Origin: Kurthia senegalensis
Lineage (GTDB): Bacteria; Bacillota; Bacilli; Bacillales_A; Planococcaceae
Direction: 5' to 3'
DNA length: 64,000 nucleotides
Assembly: GCF_000285595.1 (NCBI RefSeq)
Contig: NZ_HE611068.1
Span: 106,499-170,498 of the forward strand
The notes beneath the pieces are model-generated. The model was not told where the DNA came from. It worked only from the letters and a program-made list of their open reading frames with translations, and did no database searches. Within the stretch, counting starts at the first letter, position 1. Each line of letters starts with the position of its first letter. Below, piece after piece: positions 43,075-51,996 of this stretch. The position numbers and the translations under genes were made by a program.

Positions 43075-44706
43075 TTAGTCTTTGTCTACTTCTTTAAGTG
43101 AAACATTTCCTAATGCATCTGGAGCCATGTTTTTAACACCATCTTTTACTACGTACTCATTTGAGTAGAAGTAAACTGGGATAACAGGCATTTCATCCAT
43201 TAAGATTTTTTGGCCATCTTTTAAATAAGTAGTACGTTTTGTTTCATCTGTTTCTTTAGCAGCTTTCGCCATTAAATCTTTGTACTCAGCATTTTCCCAA
43301 CCAGTATCGTTGTTACCATTGCTAGCTGTGTTGTAACGCTCTAAGAATGTGTAAGCATCGTTGTAGTCAGCAATCCAACCCATACGTGCTACTTGGTAAT
43401 CAAGTGCTGATACTTTATCTAAGAATACTTGCCATTCAGAGTTATCGATTTTTGTTGTAATGCCTAAGTTTTTCTCCCAACCTTCTTGAATGTACTGTGC
43501 AACTGCAGCATGTGCTTCAGAAGTGTTGATTGATACGCCAATTTTTAGATCTGACGCTTTAGAAATACCTAATTCTTTCATACCTTTTTCAAGATATTTT
43601 TTCGCTTCATCAAGGTTGTTGCCTTCGAATAAGTTGTTGTCATCTTTGTAACCTTCAATGGCAACTGGAACGTCCGCGTAAGCAGCTGTTTGGCCACCTT
43701 TTAGAACATTTTTGATTAAACCATCACGGTCGATTGACATCGCTAACGCTTTACGGATATTAACGTTTTTCGTTGGACCTTTTGTTGTGTTTAATTTGTA
43801 CTCATAAACAGCAGCATAAGGTTGAGATTTTAAAATACCTTTGTCTTTGTAAGCGTTCATTTTATCAAGTGCAACAGTGTTGTAAGGAGAACCTAAGTAA
43901 TCTAGGTTGCCACTATCGAACTCACGGCCAGCAGTTGCTTCTGATTCGATCATTTGGATATTAACTGTGTTAAGTGCTACAGCATCTTTATCCCAGTAAT
44001 CTGCATTTTTCTTTAATACGATTTTGTCGTTATGTTTCCATTCAGATAAAGTGAATGGACCATTTGTTACGTATTTATCGCCAGCTTCAGCAAACCATTT
44101 TGCATTTGCAGAAACAACTTTTTCATTTACTGGCATATACGTATAGAATGCTGTTAATTCTAAGAAATATGGTGTTGGTGCTTCTAGAGTTACTTCTAAA
44201 GTTTTGTCATCTACTACTTTGATACCTAAATCTGTTTCTTTCCCTTTACCTTCGTTATATGCTTGCGCACCTTTGATTGGGTAAAGGATTGAAGCGTATT
44301 CAGATGCATTTTTTGGGTTTAATGCCCATTTCCAAGCGTAAGCAAAATCGCCAGCTACGACAGTGTCGCCATTAGACCATTTTGAATCGCGTAAAGTGAA
44401 TGTGTACGTTAATTTATCGTCACTCACTTTCACATCTTCAGCTTGTGCATTTTGCACTTCGCCTTTGTTGTCCACACGAGTTAAGCCTTCAAATACATTT
44501 TTCACAACTGCACCAGATGTACTATCTGTCGCTAATTGTGGATTTAGTGATGGTGGCTCAGAAGTAATCGATAAATTTAATGTTTTGTCTTTTGATTTAT
44601 CATCTGAAGAGCCGCTGTCTTTATCATCTGATCCACCGAAGCCACATGCCGCTAGCACAAGCATCAATGCAGATAATAAAGCGAGTAATGAGAATTTTTT
44701 CTTCAT
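43075..44706 (-). CDS. oppA: oligopeptide-binding lipoprotein OppA (paralogue 2)
   Basis: A 543-residue family 5 solute-binding lipoprotein: signal peptide with lipobox LAACG (Cys21), a Ser/Asp-rich linker, then LNLSITSEPPSLNPQLATDS, FEGLTRVD and the long two-lobe fold, with DNSEWQVFLDKV near the end. It is closely related to the oppA at 48936-50555. It is placed after oppF behind a terminator with its own promoter region and CodY-like site, so it is a separately controlled second receptor. Confidence 0.92.
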   Translation of the reverse strand: MKKKFSLLALLSALMLVLAACGFGGSDDKDSGSSDDKSKDKTLNLSITSEPPSLNPQLATDSTSGAVVKNVFEGLTRVDNKGEVQNAQAEDVKVSDDKLTYTFTLRDSKWSNGDTVVAGDFAYAWKWALNPKNASEYASILYPIKGAQAYNEGKGKETDLGIKVVDDKTLEVTLEAPTPYFLELTAFYTYMPVNEKVVSANAKWFAEAGDKYVTNGPFTLSEWKHNDKIVLKKNADYWDKDAVALNTVNIQMIESEATAGREFDSGNLDYLGSPYNTVALDKMNAYKDKGILKSQPYAAVYEYKLNTTKGPTKNVNIRKALAMSIDRDGLIKNVLKGGQTAAYADVPVAIEGYKDDNNLFEGNNLDEAKKYLEKGMKELGISKASDLKIGVSINTSEAHAAVAQYIQEGWEKNLGITTKIDNSEWQVFLDKVSALDYQVARMGWIADYNDAYTFLERYNTASNGNNDTGWENAEYKDLMAKAAKETDETKRTTYLKDGQKILMDEMPVIPVYFYSNEYVVKDGVKNMAPDALGNVSLKEVDKD

Positions 44707-44809
44707 AAGTATATCCCCCTATCATATTCTAAAATTTTTTTGAGTTACTAACCGTGAGTAACTACATATAACTATACCAAAATTATTCTCAGAAAAAACA
44801 AATATATTT

Positions 44810-44824
44810 ATTTTTCCGAAAATT
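44810..44824 (-). promoter_or_regulatory. CodY-like box upstream of the second oppA
   Basis: AATTTTCGGAAAAAT on the minus strand matches the CodY consensus AATTTTCWGAAAATT at 13 of 15 positions. It lies about 105 nt before the ATG and upstream of a TATAGT -10. Confidence 0.55.
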
Positions 44825-44904
44825 ATATTTATTTAAAGCAATTTCTGCTGTATTCATAAATGTATATACTATACAACTATATTTTGAGAGTCAAAATGAC
44901 ATAA

Positions 44905-44932
44905 AAAGAGCATCGCTTTTGCGATGCTCTTG
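44905..44932 (-). terminator. terminator of the opp operon
   Basis: AGAGCATCGC pairs with GCGATGCTCT, followed by TTTTA on the minus strand. Confidence 0.85.
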
Positions 44933-44978
44933 ACTGTTTTAAATTGAATGACTGTTTTTCTATTGTAAGAGTAAAGAC

Positions 44979-45878
44979 CTATCCTTTATACCAACGTTTT
45001 ACTTGTTCATCCGTGCCGTATACGAAGTGCCCTGGGAATACTTCATGCGTTGATAATTCACCAGTTGCTTCTTCCTCTTTATACGGAATACGTGTACGTG
45101 TTGATTCTGAAATCGGATCTGGTAATGGGATAGCAGATAACAATGATTTCGTGTACGGATGCACAGGATAATTGTAAATATCTTCTGAGCTTCCTAATTC
45201 AACAATTTTACCTGCGCGCATTACCGCAATACGATCCGAAATATATTTAACCATCGATAAATCATGCGCGATGAATAAATACGTTAAGTCACGTTCTTTT
45301 TGAAGTTCTTTCAGTAAGTTTACGACTTGTGCTTGGATTGATACGTCTAATGCCGAAATCGGTTCATCCGCAATAATGAATGACGGATCTAAGCTAAGTG
45401 CACGTGCAATCCCGATACGTTGACGTTGACCACCTGAAAATTCATGCGCATAACGATTCGCATGTTCACGGTTTAAACCGACAGATTCAAGCAATGTCCC
45501 AATAACTTGCTTACGCTTCTTACTGTCTTTGTGCATCCCATGAATATCGAAACCTTCTGCGATAATCTCACCAGCAGTCATACGTGGATTTAAAGACGCA
45601 TATGGATCTTGGAAAATCATTTGCATATCTTTATTGAATTTTTTCAATTCTTTTTTTGATTTTTTTCCGTGAATATTTTCGCCCTGGAATATCACTTCAC
45701 CATCTGTAATATCATACAAGCGAATAATTGAACGACCTGTCGTTGATTTACCACAACCTGATTCTCCAACTAAACCGAGCGTTTCGCCTTTATATACGTC
45801 AAAGCTAATACCGTCTACCGCTTTAATAGAACCAAAATGTTGTTTTAAATTTTTAACTTCTAAAATTTTCTCTTTCAT
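44979..45878 (-). CDS. oppF: oligopeptide ABC transporter ATPase OppF
   Basis: A 299-residue ATPase of the oligopeptide importer. Walker [18 protein letters not shown] near residue 36-52, signature [16 protein letters not shown], Walker [15 protein letters not shown] and the C-terminal oligopeptide/dipeptide region [16 protein letters not shown]. Last gene of oppABCDF, 2 nt after oppD. Confidence 0.94.
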   Translation of the reverse strand: MKEKILEVKNLKQHFGSIKAVDGISFDVYKGETLGLVGESGCGKSTTGRSIIRLYDITDGEVIFQGENIHGKKSKKELKKFNKDMQMIFQDPYASLNPRMTAGEIIAEGFDIHGMHKDSKKRKQVIGTLLESVGLNREHANRYAHEFSGGQRQRIGIARALSLDPSFIIADEPISALDVSIQAQVVNLLKELQKERDLTYLFIAHDLSMVKYISDRIAVMRAGKIVELGSSEDIYNYPVHPYTKSLLSAIPLPDPISESTRTRIPYKEEEATGELSTHEVFPGHFVYGTDEQVKRWYKG

Positions 45879-45880
45879 TG

Positions 45881-46960
45881 TTATTCACCTACCTTTTCGA
45901 TGTTAATGCCGTTCGCTTTATTTTTTTCTAAGTATCCATCGATACGTTTACGAACTGCTTCTGGTATTGGCACTTCTGGTGCATCCGGGTGCAATAACCA
46001 CGTTTTAGCGAAATGCGTTTCGCTAACTGCGAACATCGGTGGATCTTGTTCGTAATCAATTTGCATCGCATATTCATTACGAGGTGCAAATGCATCCCCA
46101 ACAGGTGGATGAATTAAGTCCGGTGGAGAACCCGGAATCGTACGAAGAAGTTCATCCGTACTATTATCTAAGTCTGGCATTGAACCTAAAAGTCCCCAAG
46201 TATATGGATGTTTTGGATTGTAGAAAATTTCATTCACCGTACCGTATTCTACAATTTGTCCCGCATACATAACAGCTACACGGTCCGCGATATTTGCAAC
46301 GACACCAAGGTCATGCGTAATGAAAATAATAGATGTATTACTCGTACGTTGAATTTCTTTCATTAACTCAATAATTTGTGCTTGAATCGTTACATCAAGT
46401 GCCGTCGTTGGTTCATCGGCAATTAATAATTTCGGTTCTGCTGCAAGTGCGATTGCGATGACGATACGTTGTCGCATACCACCTGAAAATTCATGTGGAT
46501 ATTGTTTGAAACGTTTTTCGGGGAATGGAATCCCTACTTGATCGATTAATTCGATTGCGCGTTGTTTCGCTTCATCTTTTGTCACTTTTTTATTATGTTT
46601 CAAAATAACTTCCATAATTTGTTTGCCGACACGCATCGTTGGATTCAATGCCGTCATCGGATCTTGGAAAATCATCGCGATTTCATTCCCACGAATTTTC
46701 GTCATTTCTTTTTCGCTATGCTTAATTAAGTCGCGACCTTCAAATAAAATTTCACCTTCTGCATAAATACCTGGTGGTTGTGGAATTAATTTCATTAAAG
46801 CATTACTCGTTACTGACTTCCCAGAACCTGATTCACCTACGATACAAAGTGTTTCACCTTGTTTTAAATCAAAATTCACACCACGTACCGCTTGAACGAC
46901 GCCTGCATATGTTTTGAAATTGATTTTTAAATTTTTGACTTCTAATAACTTTTCACTCAT
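45881..46960 (-). CDS. oppD: oligopeptide ABC transporter ATPase OppD
   Basis: A 359-residue ATPase. Walker A CIVGESGSGKSVTSNAL near residue 38-54, signature EFSGGMRQRIVIAIAL, Walker B LLIADEPTTALDVT, and the C-terminal OppD/F domain NPKHPYTWGLLGSMPDLD, where DppD/OppD-type proteins can hold an Fe-S cluster. 21 nt after oppC. Confidence 0.94.
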   Translation of the reverse strand: MSEKLLEVKNLKINFKTYAGVVQAVRGVNFDLKQGETLCIVGESGSGKSVTSNALMKLIPQPPGIYAEGEILFEGRDLIKHSEKEMTKIRGNEIAMIFQDPMTALNPTMRVGKQIMEVILKHNKKVTKDEAKQRAIELIDQVGIPFPEKRFKQYPHEFSGGMRQRIVIAIALAAEPKLLIADEPTTALDVTIQAQIIELMKEIQRTSNTSIIFITHDLGVVANIADRVAVMYAGQIVEYGTVNEIFYNPKHPYTWGLLGSMPDLDNSTDELLRTIPGSPPDLIHPPVGDAFAPRNEYAMQIDYEQDPPMFAVSETHFAKTWLLHPDAPEVPIPEAVRKRIDGYLEKNKANGINIEKVGE

Positions 46961-46981
46961 GTTCTCACCTACTTTTATGAT

Positions 46982-47917
46982 TTATTTACGAAGTTTTGGA
47001 TCTAATGCATCGCGTAAGCCATCGCCTACCGCGTTAAATGCGAAGATTGTAATAGAAATTAAAATGGCTGGGAAAATTAATCGCCACGGTGCAGTATCTA
47101 ATGCGTTATTACCGTCTGATGCCATCGTACCCCAAGAAGCCATTGGTTGTGTTACCCCTAAACCTAAGTAACTTAAAAATGACTCTGTGAAAATAGCACT
47201 TGGAATTGTTAATGTCATCGTTACTAAAATCGCACCTAATGCATTCGGAACTAAATGTTTCATAATAATATGTCCTGTACCTGCACCAAGCGTACGCGCT
47301 GCAAGTACAAATTCTCTATTTTTAATAGAAAGAACTTCACCACGTACGATACGTGCCATGTTCACCCAACCTGTAATAGATAATGCGATAATCATTGGTA
47401 CTAAACCTGGTTGTAATACGACTAAAAGGATAATGACAACTAAAAGATACGGTACAGCTGTTAATACGTCGGCAATACGCATCATAATATCATCAACACG
47501 TCCACCTACTAGACCTGAGATTGAACCCCAGGCAACACCGATAATTAAATCGATGACAGCTGCTGTAATACCGATAAACAGTGAAATACGTGCCCCAATC
47601 CAAACACGGACGAAAACGTCTCGACCGAGATCATCTGTACCAAACCAATATTTTGATGAAGGTGCTGCGTTGTATGCACCTAAGTTTTCTTTATAGCTGT
47701 AAGGAGATAAGAAAGGTACAAAAATAGCCATTAAGGCAACGATGATTAAAATAACGAAACCAACGATTGCTAATTTATTATGAGAGAAACGTATACGTAC
47801 TTCCTTCCAGAACGATACCGATGTTTCGGCTAATTGTTCAGTTTGTTCGTGACGTCCACCTACAATATTAAATTTTTCTTTTGAAATTTTCTGAATTTCT
47901 TGTTTTGGCTGATTCAT
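46982..47917 (-). CDS. oppC: oligopeptide ABC transporter permease OppC
   Basis: A 311-residue membrane permease with six helices. After a cytosolic N-terminus come the first helix (LAIVGFVILIIVALMAIFV), APSSKYWFGTDDLGRDVFVR and the EAA loop EFVLAARTLGAGTGHIIMKH. Its ATG overlaps the oppB stop by one base. Confidence 0.94.
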   Translation of the reverse strand: MNQPKQEIQKISKEKFNIVGGRHEQTEQLAETSVSFWKEVRIRFSHNKLAIVGFVILIIVALMAIFVPFLSPYSYKENLGAYNAAPSSKYWFGTDDLGRDVFVRVWIGARISLFIGITAAVIDLIIGVAWGSISGLVGGRVDDIMMRIADVLTAVPYLLVVIILLVVLQPGLVPMIIALSITGWVNMARIVRGEVLSIKNREFVLAARTLGAGTGHIIMKHLVPNALGAILVTMTLTIPSAIFTESFLSYLGLGVTQPMASWGTMASDGNNALDTAPWRLIFPAILISITIFAFNAVGDGLRDALDPKLRK

Positions 47918-48846
47918 TATTTTTTGCCCCCTTTCAAGTTAATACGTGGATCTACGAATCCGTAAATAATATCCACAATTAAGACCGCGAACAGTAAAAT
48001 AATTGAGTAGAATACTGTCGTACCCATGATTACTGTATAGTCACGGTTTGTAATACTCGTTACGAAGTATTTACCTAGACCAGGAATAGCGAAGATTTGC
48101 TCGATGATGAAAGAACCTGTAATAACACCAGCGAACAATGGTCCTAAGTACGTAACGACTGGTAGAAGCGCATTACGAAGAGTGTGTTTGAAGACGGTTG
48201 TCCATTTACCGAGCCCTTTTGCTCGTGCCATTTTTACGTATTCGCTACTATTTTGTTCAAGCATAGAAGAACGCACGAGTTTCGCGATGAACCCCATATG
48301 CGTGATTGCAATAGCGAGCGCTGGCATAATACTATAGGCGAACCCATTCCACCCACTAATAGGAAGGAGTTTCATTTCCAGTCCGACAAAGTATTGTAAT
48401 AGACCCGCTAAAATGAAGGATGGTACGGAAATACCGAGGACGGCAATCGTCGTACCTAAATAGTCAGGGAATCGGTTATGATAAAGTGCTGTAACAACAC
48501 CGATTAAAACACCTAAGCCGACTGCTAAAATCATCGCCTCAATCCCTAATGTTAACGAGATCGGGAAACTTTCACTAATCATGTCATTCGTAGAACGACC
48601 TTTGTATTTCATTGATTCACCGAAATCAAATTTAGCAGTTGAAATTAAATAATCTTTATATTGAACATACCAGGGGTTGTCTAAACCATATTCGGCTTGT
48701 AGTGCTGCCTCAATTTCTGGTGATAAACTTTTCTCAGATGCGAACGGGCTACCAGGAGCAATTCTCATCAGGAAGAATGTTAATGAAACAATGACAAAAA
48801 GCGCTACTAAAATATACATTAAACGTTTAAAAATGTACTTAATCAT
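47917..48846 (-). CDS. oppB: oligopeptide ABC transporter permease OppB
   Basis: A 309-residue membrane permease with six helices: MIKYIFKRLMYILVALFVIV, RIAPGSPFASEK and the EAA loop SSEYVKMARAKGLGKWTTVF. It follows oppA after 89 nt that include a stable hairpin. Confidence 0.94.
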   Translation of the reverse strand: MIKYIFKRLMYILVALFVIVSLTFFLMRIAPGSPFASEKSLSPEIEAALQAEYGLDNPWYVQYKDYLISTAKFDFGESMKYKGRSTNDMISESFPISLTLGIEAMILAVGLGVLIGVVTALYHNRFPDYLGTTIAVLGISVPSFILAGLLQYFVGLEMKLLPISGWNGFAYSIMPALAIAITHMGFIAKLVRSSMLEQNSSEYVKMARAKGLGKWTTVFKHTLRNALLPVVTYLGPLFAGVITGSFIIEQIFAIPGLGKYFVTSITNRDYTVIMGTTVFYSIILLFAVLIVDIIYGFVDPRINLKGGKK

Positions 48847-48879
48847 TTTGCTACCTCCTTAACCTCTTATAGAATAATA

Positions 48880-48911
48880 GGACTGCCCAAACTTTCGTCA
48901 TTTGGCAGTCC
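48880..48911 (-). terminator. oppA-oppB intercistronic hairpin
   Basis: GGACTGCC and GGCAGTCC form a GC-rich stem, but no T-run follows. Such stems often stabilise the abundant oppA message or end part of the transcripts, letting less through to oppBCDF. Confidence 0.55.
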
Positions 48912-48935
48912 AATTTGAAACTTCTTCACTTAAAA

Positions 48936-50555
48936 CTACTTAGAAATTTTTACATTTTTCAGATTAATGTTACCAAGAACATCTGGTTCCATACCTGTAA
49001 TACCATCTTTCACTACATATAATGTTGTGTAGTCATAAATTGGTGCTACCGGATAATCTGCCATTAATACTTGCTCAGCTTTTTGTAAGTAACCAAGACG
49101 TGTTTCATCATTCGTTTCTTTTTGAGCTTTCGCCATTAAAGTTTGGTACTCTTTGCTTTCCCAACCTGTTTGGTTATTGCCGTTTGAAGCTGTTGTATAT
49201 TGATCTAAGAAAGTTGTTGCATCATTGTAATCACCAGACCAACCCATACGAGCGACTTGGAAATCACCATTATCAACTTTATCTAAGTAAACTTGCCATT
49301 CTGAGTTATCAATTGTTACATTGATGCCTAAGTTTTTGTTCCAGCCTTCTTGGATATATTGTGCGATTGCAGCGTGCGCTTCATCTGTGTTAATTGATAA
49401 TTTCACTTTAATATCTGATGCATCTTTAATTCCTAATTCTTTCATACCAGCTTGTAAAGCTTCTTTTGCAGCTGTCATATCATTGTCTTTGAAAAACGTT
49501 GTTTGTGAATCCCAACCGTTAATTGATTTAGGAACAACACCGTTAGCCGGTTTTTGTTCACCTTTTGTCACATTATCGATTAAGCCTTGACGATCCATCC
49601 CTAAAGTTAATGCTTTACGGATGTTTTTGTTTTTCATTACATCATCTTTCGTGTTGAATTTATAAACATAAATTGCAGCAGTATCTTTGATGTTTAATGA
49701 TTTGTCTTTTTTGTAAGAGTTGACTTTATCAAGCGCGATACTTTGGAAAGGTGCTCCTAAGAAATCAAGATCGCCTGATTGGAACATACGATCAGCAGTC
49801 GTTGATGATTCAACCATTGCTACGTTGATTTTATCAACATTTACGTTTTCTTTATCCCAGTATGTATCTGATTTTGCAAGAGTTACTGAGTCATTATGTT
49901 TCCATTCTTTTAACGTGTACGGTCCGTTCGTAACGTAGTTATCGCCAGCTTCTGCGAACCATTTGTCATTTTTCTCTACAACTTTTTTATTAACTGGCAT
50001 GTAAGAATAAAATGCTGTTAATTCTAAGAAGTAAGGAGTTGGGTTGTTTAATGTCACTTCTAACGTTTTGTCATCGATTGCTTTAATACCTACGTCTTCA
50101 ACTTTACCTTTACCTGTGTTGTACGCTTCTGCGCCTTTAATAGCGTAGAAAATGTAAGAGTATTGTGATGCGTTTTTAGGCTCTAAAGCCCATTTCCAAG
50201 CGTACTCGAAGTCGCCTGCAACAACTTGGTCACCGTTCGACCATTTTGCATCACGTAATGTGAATGTGTAAGTAAGTTTGTCGTCGCTAACTTTTACATC
50301 TTTAGCCATTGCATTTTCAACCTTACCTTGATCATCTACACGAGTTAATCCTTCGAATACACCGTTTAAAATTGATCCAGATTGAGTATCTGTTGCTAAT
50401 TGTGGGTTTAAGCTAGGTGGTTCTGATGCGATTGCAAGGTTTAGCGTTTTTTCACCTGATTTGTCATCAGAAGATTTATCGCCACCGAAACCACATGCAC
50501 CTAGTACAAGAGTAAGAGCTGCGAGGATTGCTAACCATAAGAAGTTTTTCTTCAT
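48936..50555 (-). CDS. oppA: oligopeptide-binding lipoprotein OppA (paralogue 1)
   Basis: A 539-residue solute-binding lipoprotein. Signal peptide MKKNFLWLAILAALTLVLGA with lipobox Cys21, LNLAIASEPPSLNPQLATDT and FEGLTRVD as in paralogue 2, and DNSEWQVYLDKVDNGDFQVAR near the end would differ only slightly between the two. It is the first gene of oppABCDF and delivers peptides to the OppBC channel. ATG is preceded by AAAGGGGATCTCAG. An AT-rich 570-nt region with CodY-like motifs lies upstream. Confidence 0.93.
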   Translation of the reverse strand: MKKNFLWLAILAALTLVLGACGFGGDKSSDDKSGEKTLNLAIASEPPSLNPQLATDTQSGSILNGVFEGLTRVDDQGKVENAMAKDVKVSDDKLTYTFTLRDAKWSNGDQVVAGDFEYAWKWALEPKNASQYSYIFYAIKGAEAYNTGKGKVEDVGIKAIDDKTLEVTLNNPTPYFLELTAFYSYMPVNKKVVEKNDKWFAEAGDNYVTNGPYTLKEWKHNDSVTLAKSDTYWDKENVNVDKINVAMVESSTTADRMFQSGDLDFLGAPFQSIALDKVNSYKKDKSLNIKDTAAIYVYKFNTKDDVMKNKNIRKALTLGMDRQGLIDNVTKGEQKPANGVVPKSINGWDSQTTFFKDNDMTAAKEALQAGMKELGIKDASDIKVKLSINTDEAHAAIAQYIQEGWNKNLGINVTIDNSEWQVYLDKVDNGDFQVARMGWSGDYNDATTFLDQYTTASNGNNQTGWESKEYQTLMAKAQKETNDETRLGYLQKAEQVLMADYPVAPIYDYTTLYVVKDGITGMEPDVLGNINLKNVKISK

Positions 50556-50647
50556 AATTCTGAGATCCCCTTTTATAACCGTAAAAATTTTTTGCTATGT
50601 TCAATAGCATATGAATACTATATCAAACAAATAAATAGAAGAAAAGA

Positions 50648-50662
50648 AGTATTCCGAAAATT
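50648..50662 (-). promoter_or_regulatory. CodY-like box upstream of oppA
   Basis: AATTTTCGGAATACT matches the CodY consensus at 12 of 15 positions, about 95 nt before the start, upstream of a TATAGT -10 box (near 50626), the same layout as for the other oppA. Confidence 0.45.
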
Positions 50663-51077
50663 TTCAAATCATAAACAATTGAAGCAATTCATTTAGATGT
50701 TTAAGTAGTCAGAAAAGTTCAACATATTTTGTATTTTTATAAAATGAAGCAATTATTTTCTCGCTAATACTCAATTTTTATTATTTTTTATTAATAAATA
50801 TAAATTTCAGAATAAATAAATAACGTTCACATTTCAGAAAAAATTTTTTGTTTTTTCTTCTTCCTGCACAACACTATCCATTTACAACCAGTTTTATGTA
50901 AAAATAAGGATTTTTATCCATAAATAAATTTAATTCTCGCTATTACAATATATTTTTTCTGAATTTTTAAACTATTTTACTTAAAGTTAGACGTCAGATA
51001 TTTCATATTTATCCTCTTTATTTCCTTTTAAATATATTAAAATAATTTATATTTGCATATTCATACGTTTCAAACTA
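50663..51077. other. very AT-rich intergenic region with repeated TTCAGAA/TTCTGAA motifs
   Basis: No coding frame is visible in these 415 nt. CodY-like 15-mers with four mismatches each occur at about 50802-50816, 50829-50843 and 50953-50967. The stretch may be an extended control region for opp. Confidence 0.4.
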
Positions 51078-51113
51078 CAAAAAAAGAAGATGGAAAGGCT
51101 TCCATCTTCTTTT
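51078..51113 (-). terminator. terminator of the DUF2785-like gene
   Basis: GAAGATGGAAG pairs with CTTTCCATCTTC on the minus strand, followed by TTTTTTTG. Confidence 0.85.
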
Positions 51114-51127
51114 CAATTATTCCTATT

Positions 51128-51946
51128 TTAAAGTGATACGGTTTTTTCTAAGCAATGAGCAACGCTATTTAATAAGCTATGATGTGGATTTTGACGATAT
51201 AAATACACATGAAAAATCGTTAAAAATTGATATACATTACGTTTTAAATAATACGCTTCTTTTCGTTCTAATTTATTTTGTTGTTTCTGAATAAATTTCG
51301 GTATACGAACTAAGAAATCTTCAATCATTTTTTCATCCAAATGAATTGAAAGTAAATATAGAAACGTTTCAGACAGTACATCTTGCTCTTTTCCGACATA
51401 TAAAGTCGACGATGTTACAATTTTATTCGCTAAAACGCGAAATACTTTTTTACAATCCTCCATATGGAAACGTTCGTCACGTAGCAAGGTCAAAATAGCA
51501 TCCGTCGCATAGCGTACGGGCTCAACAAATTGCCAATCTTCTATATAACTACGTACGTCTGCTTCTAAATCAACATAAAGTAATAATGCATGGGAAATTT
51601 TTTCGTACAGTTCATTATCAATGAATGCCATCGTTGCGTCGTCTTTTACGAAAGTGGCAATCGTTTGCACAGTCGCTGCTCGTTTTAAAAGATCCGTACT
51701 TTGTAAAGAACCGATATTGAAAAATAAATAGCGATCCCCTATCAATTGATTCAAAACGGCCGCTTTACTCGTCGTCTTTATTTGTCGTTCTGTTGAAATA
51801 CGCTGCAATAGTTGAAGGACATTTTCGCGAACCGACCAATCCAATGTGCTAAGAAGTGGTAGGATTTCTTCTATTATTTGTGAATCAGATAGGTCGAGCG
51901 TCTCTTCGCTTATATGTTTCATGAGTTGTTCATTTGTGAATGTCAA
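51128..51946 (-). CDS. DUF2785-like all-helical protein
   Basis: A 272-residue, mostly helical cytosolic protein without membrane segment. The layout (IIEEILPLLSTLDWSVRENVLQ, LLKRAATVQTIATFVKDD, VRYATDAILTLLRDERF) resembles DUF2785, a HEAT-like family of unknown role; I am moderately sure. Start is TTG, 9 nt after AAAGGGG. It lies 50 nt after hemZ on the same strand and may be co-transcribed. Confidence 0.62.
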   Translation of the reverse strand: MTFTNEQLMKHISEETLDLSDSQIIEEILPLLSTLDWSVRENVLQLLQRISTERQIKTTSKAAVLNQLIGDRYLFFNIGSLQSTDLLKRAATVQTIATFVKDDATMAFIDNELYEKISHALLLYVDLEADVRSYIEDWQFVEPVRYATDAILTLLRDERFHMEDCKKVFRVLANKIVTSSTLYVGKEQDVLSETFLYLLSIHLDEKMIEDFLVRIPKFIQKQQNKLERKEAYYLKRNVYQFLTIFHVYLYRQNPHHSLLNSVAHCLEKTVSL

Positions 51947-51996
51947 TGCGCCGCACCCCTTTCCATTTCATCGTAAATAAACGATTACGTTCAAGG

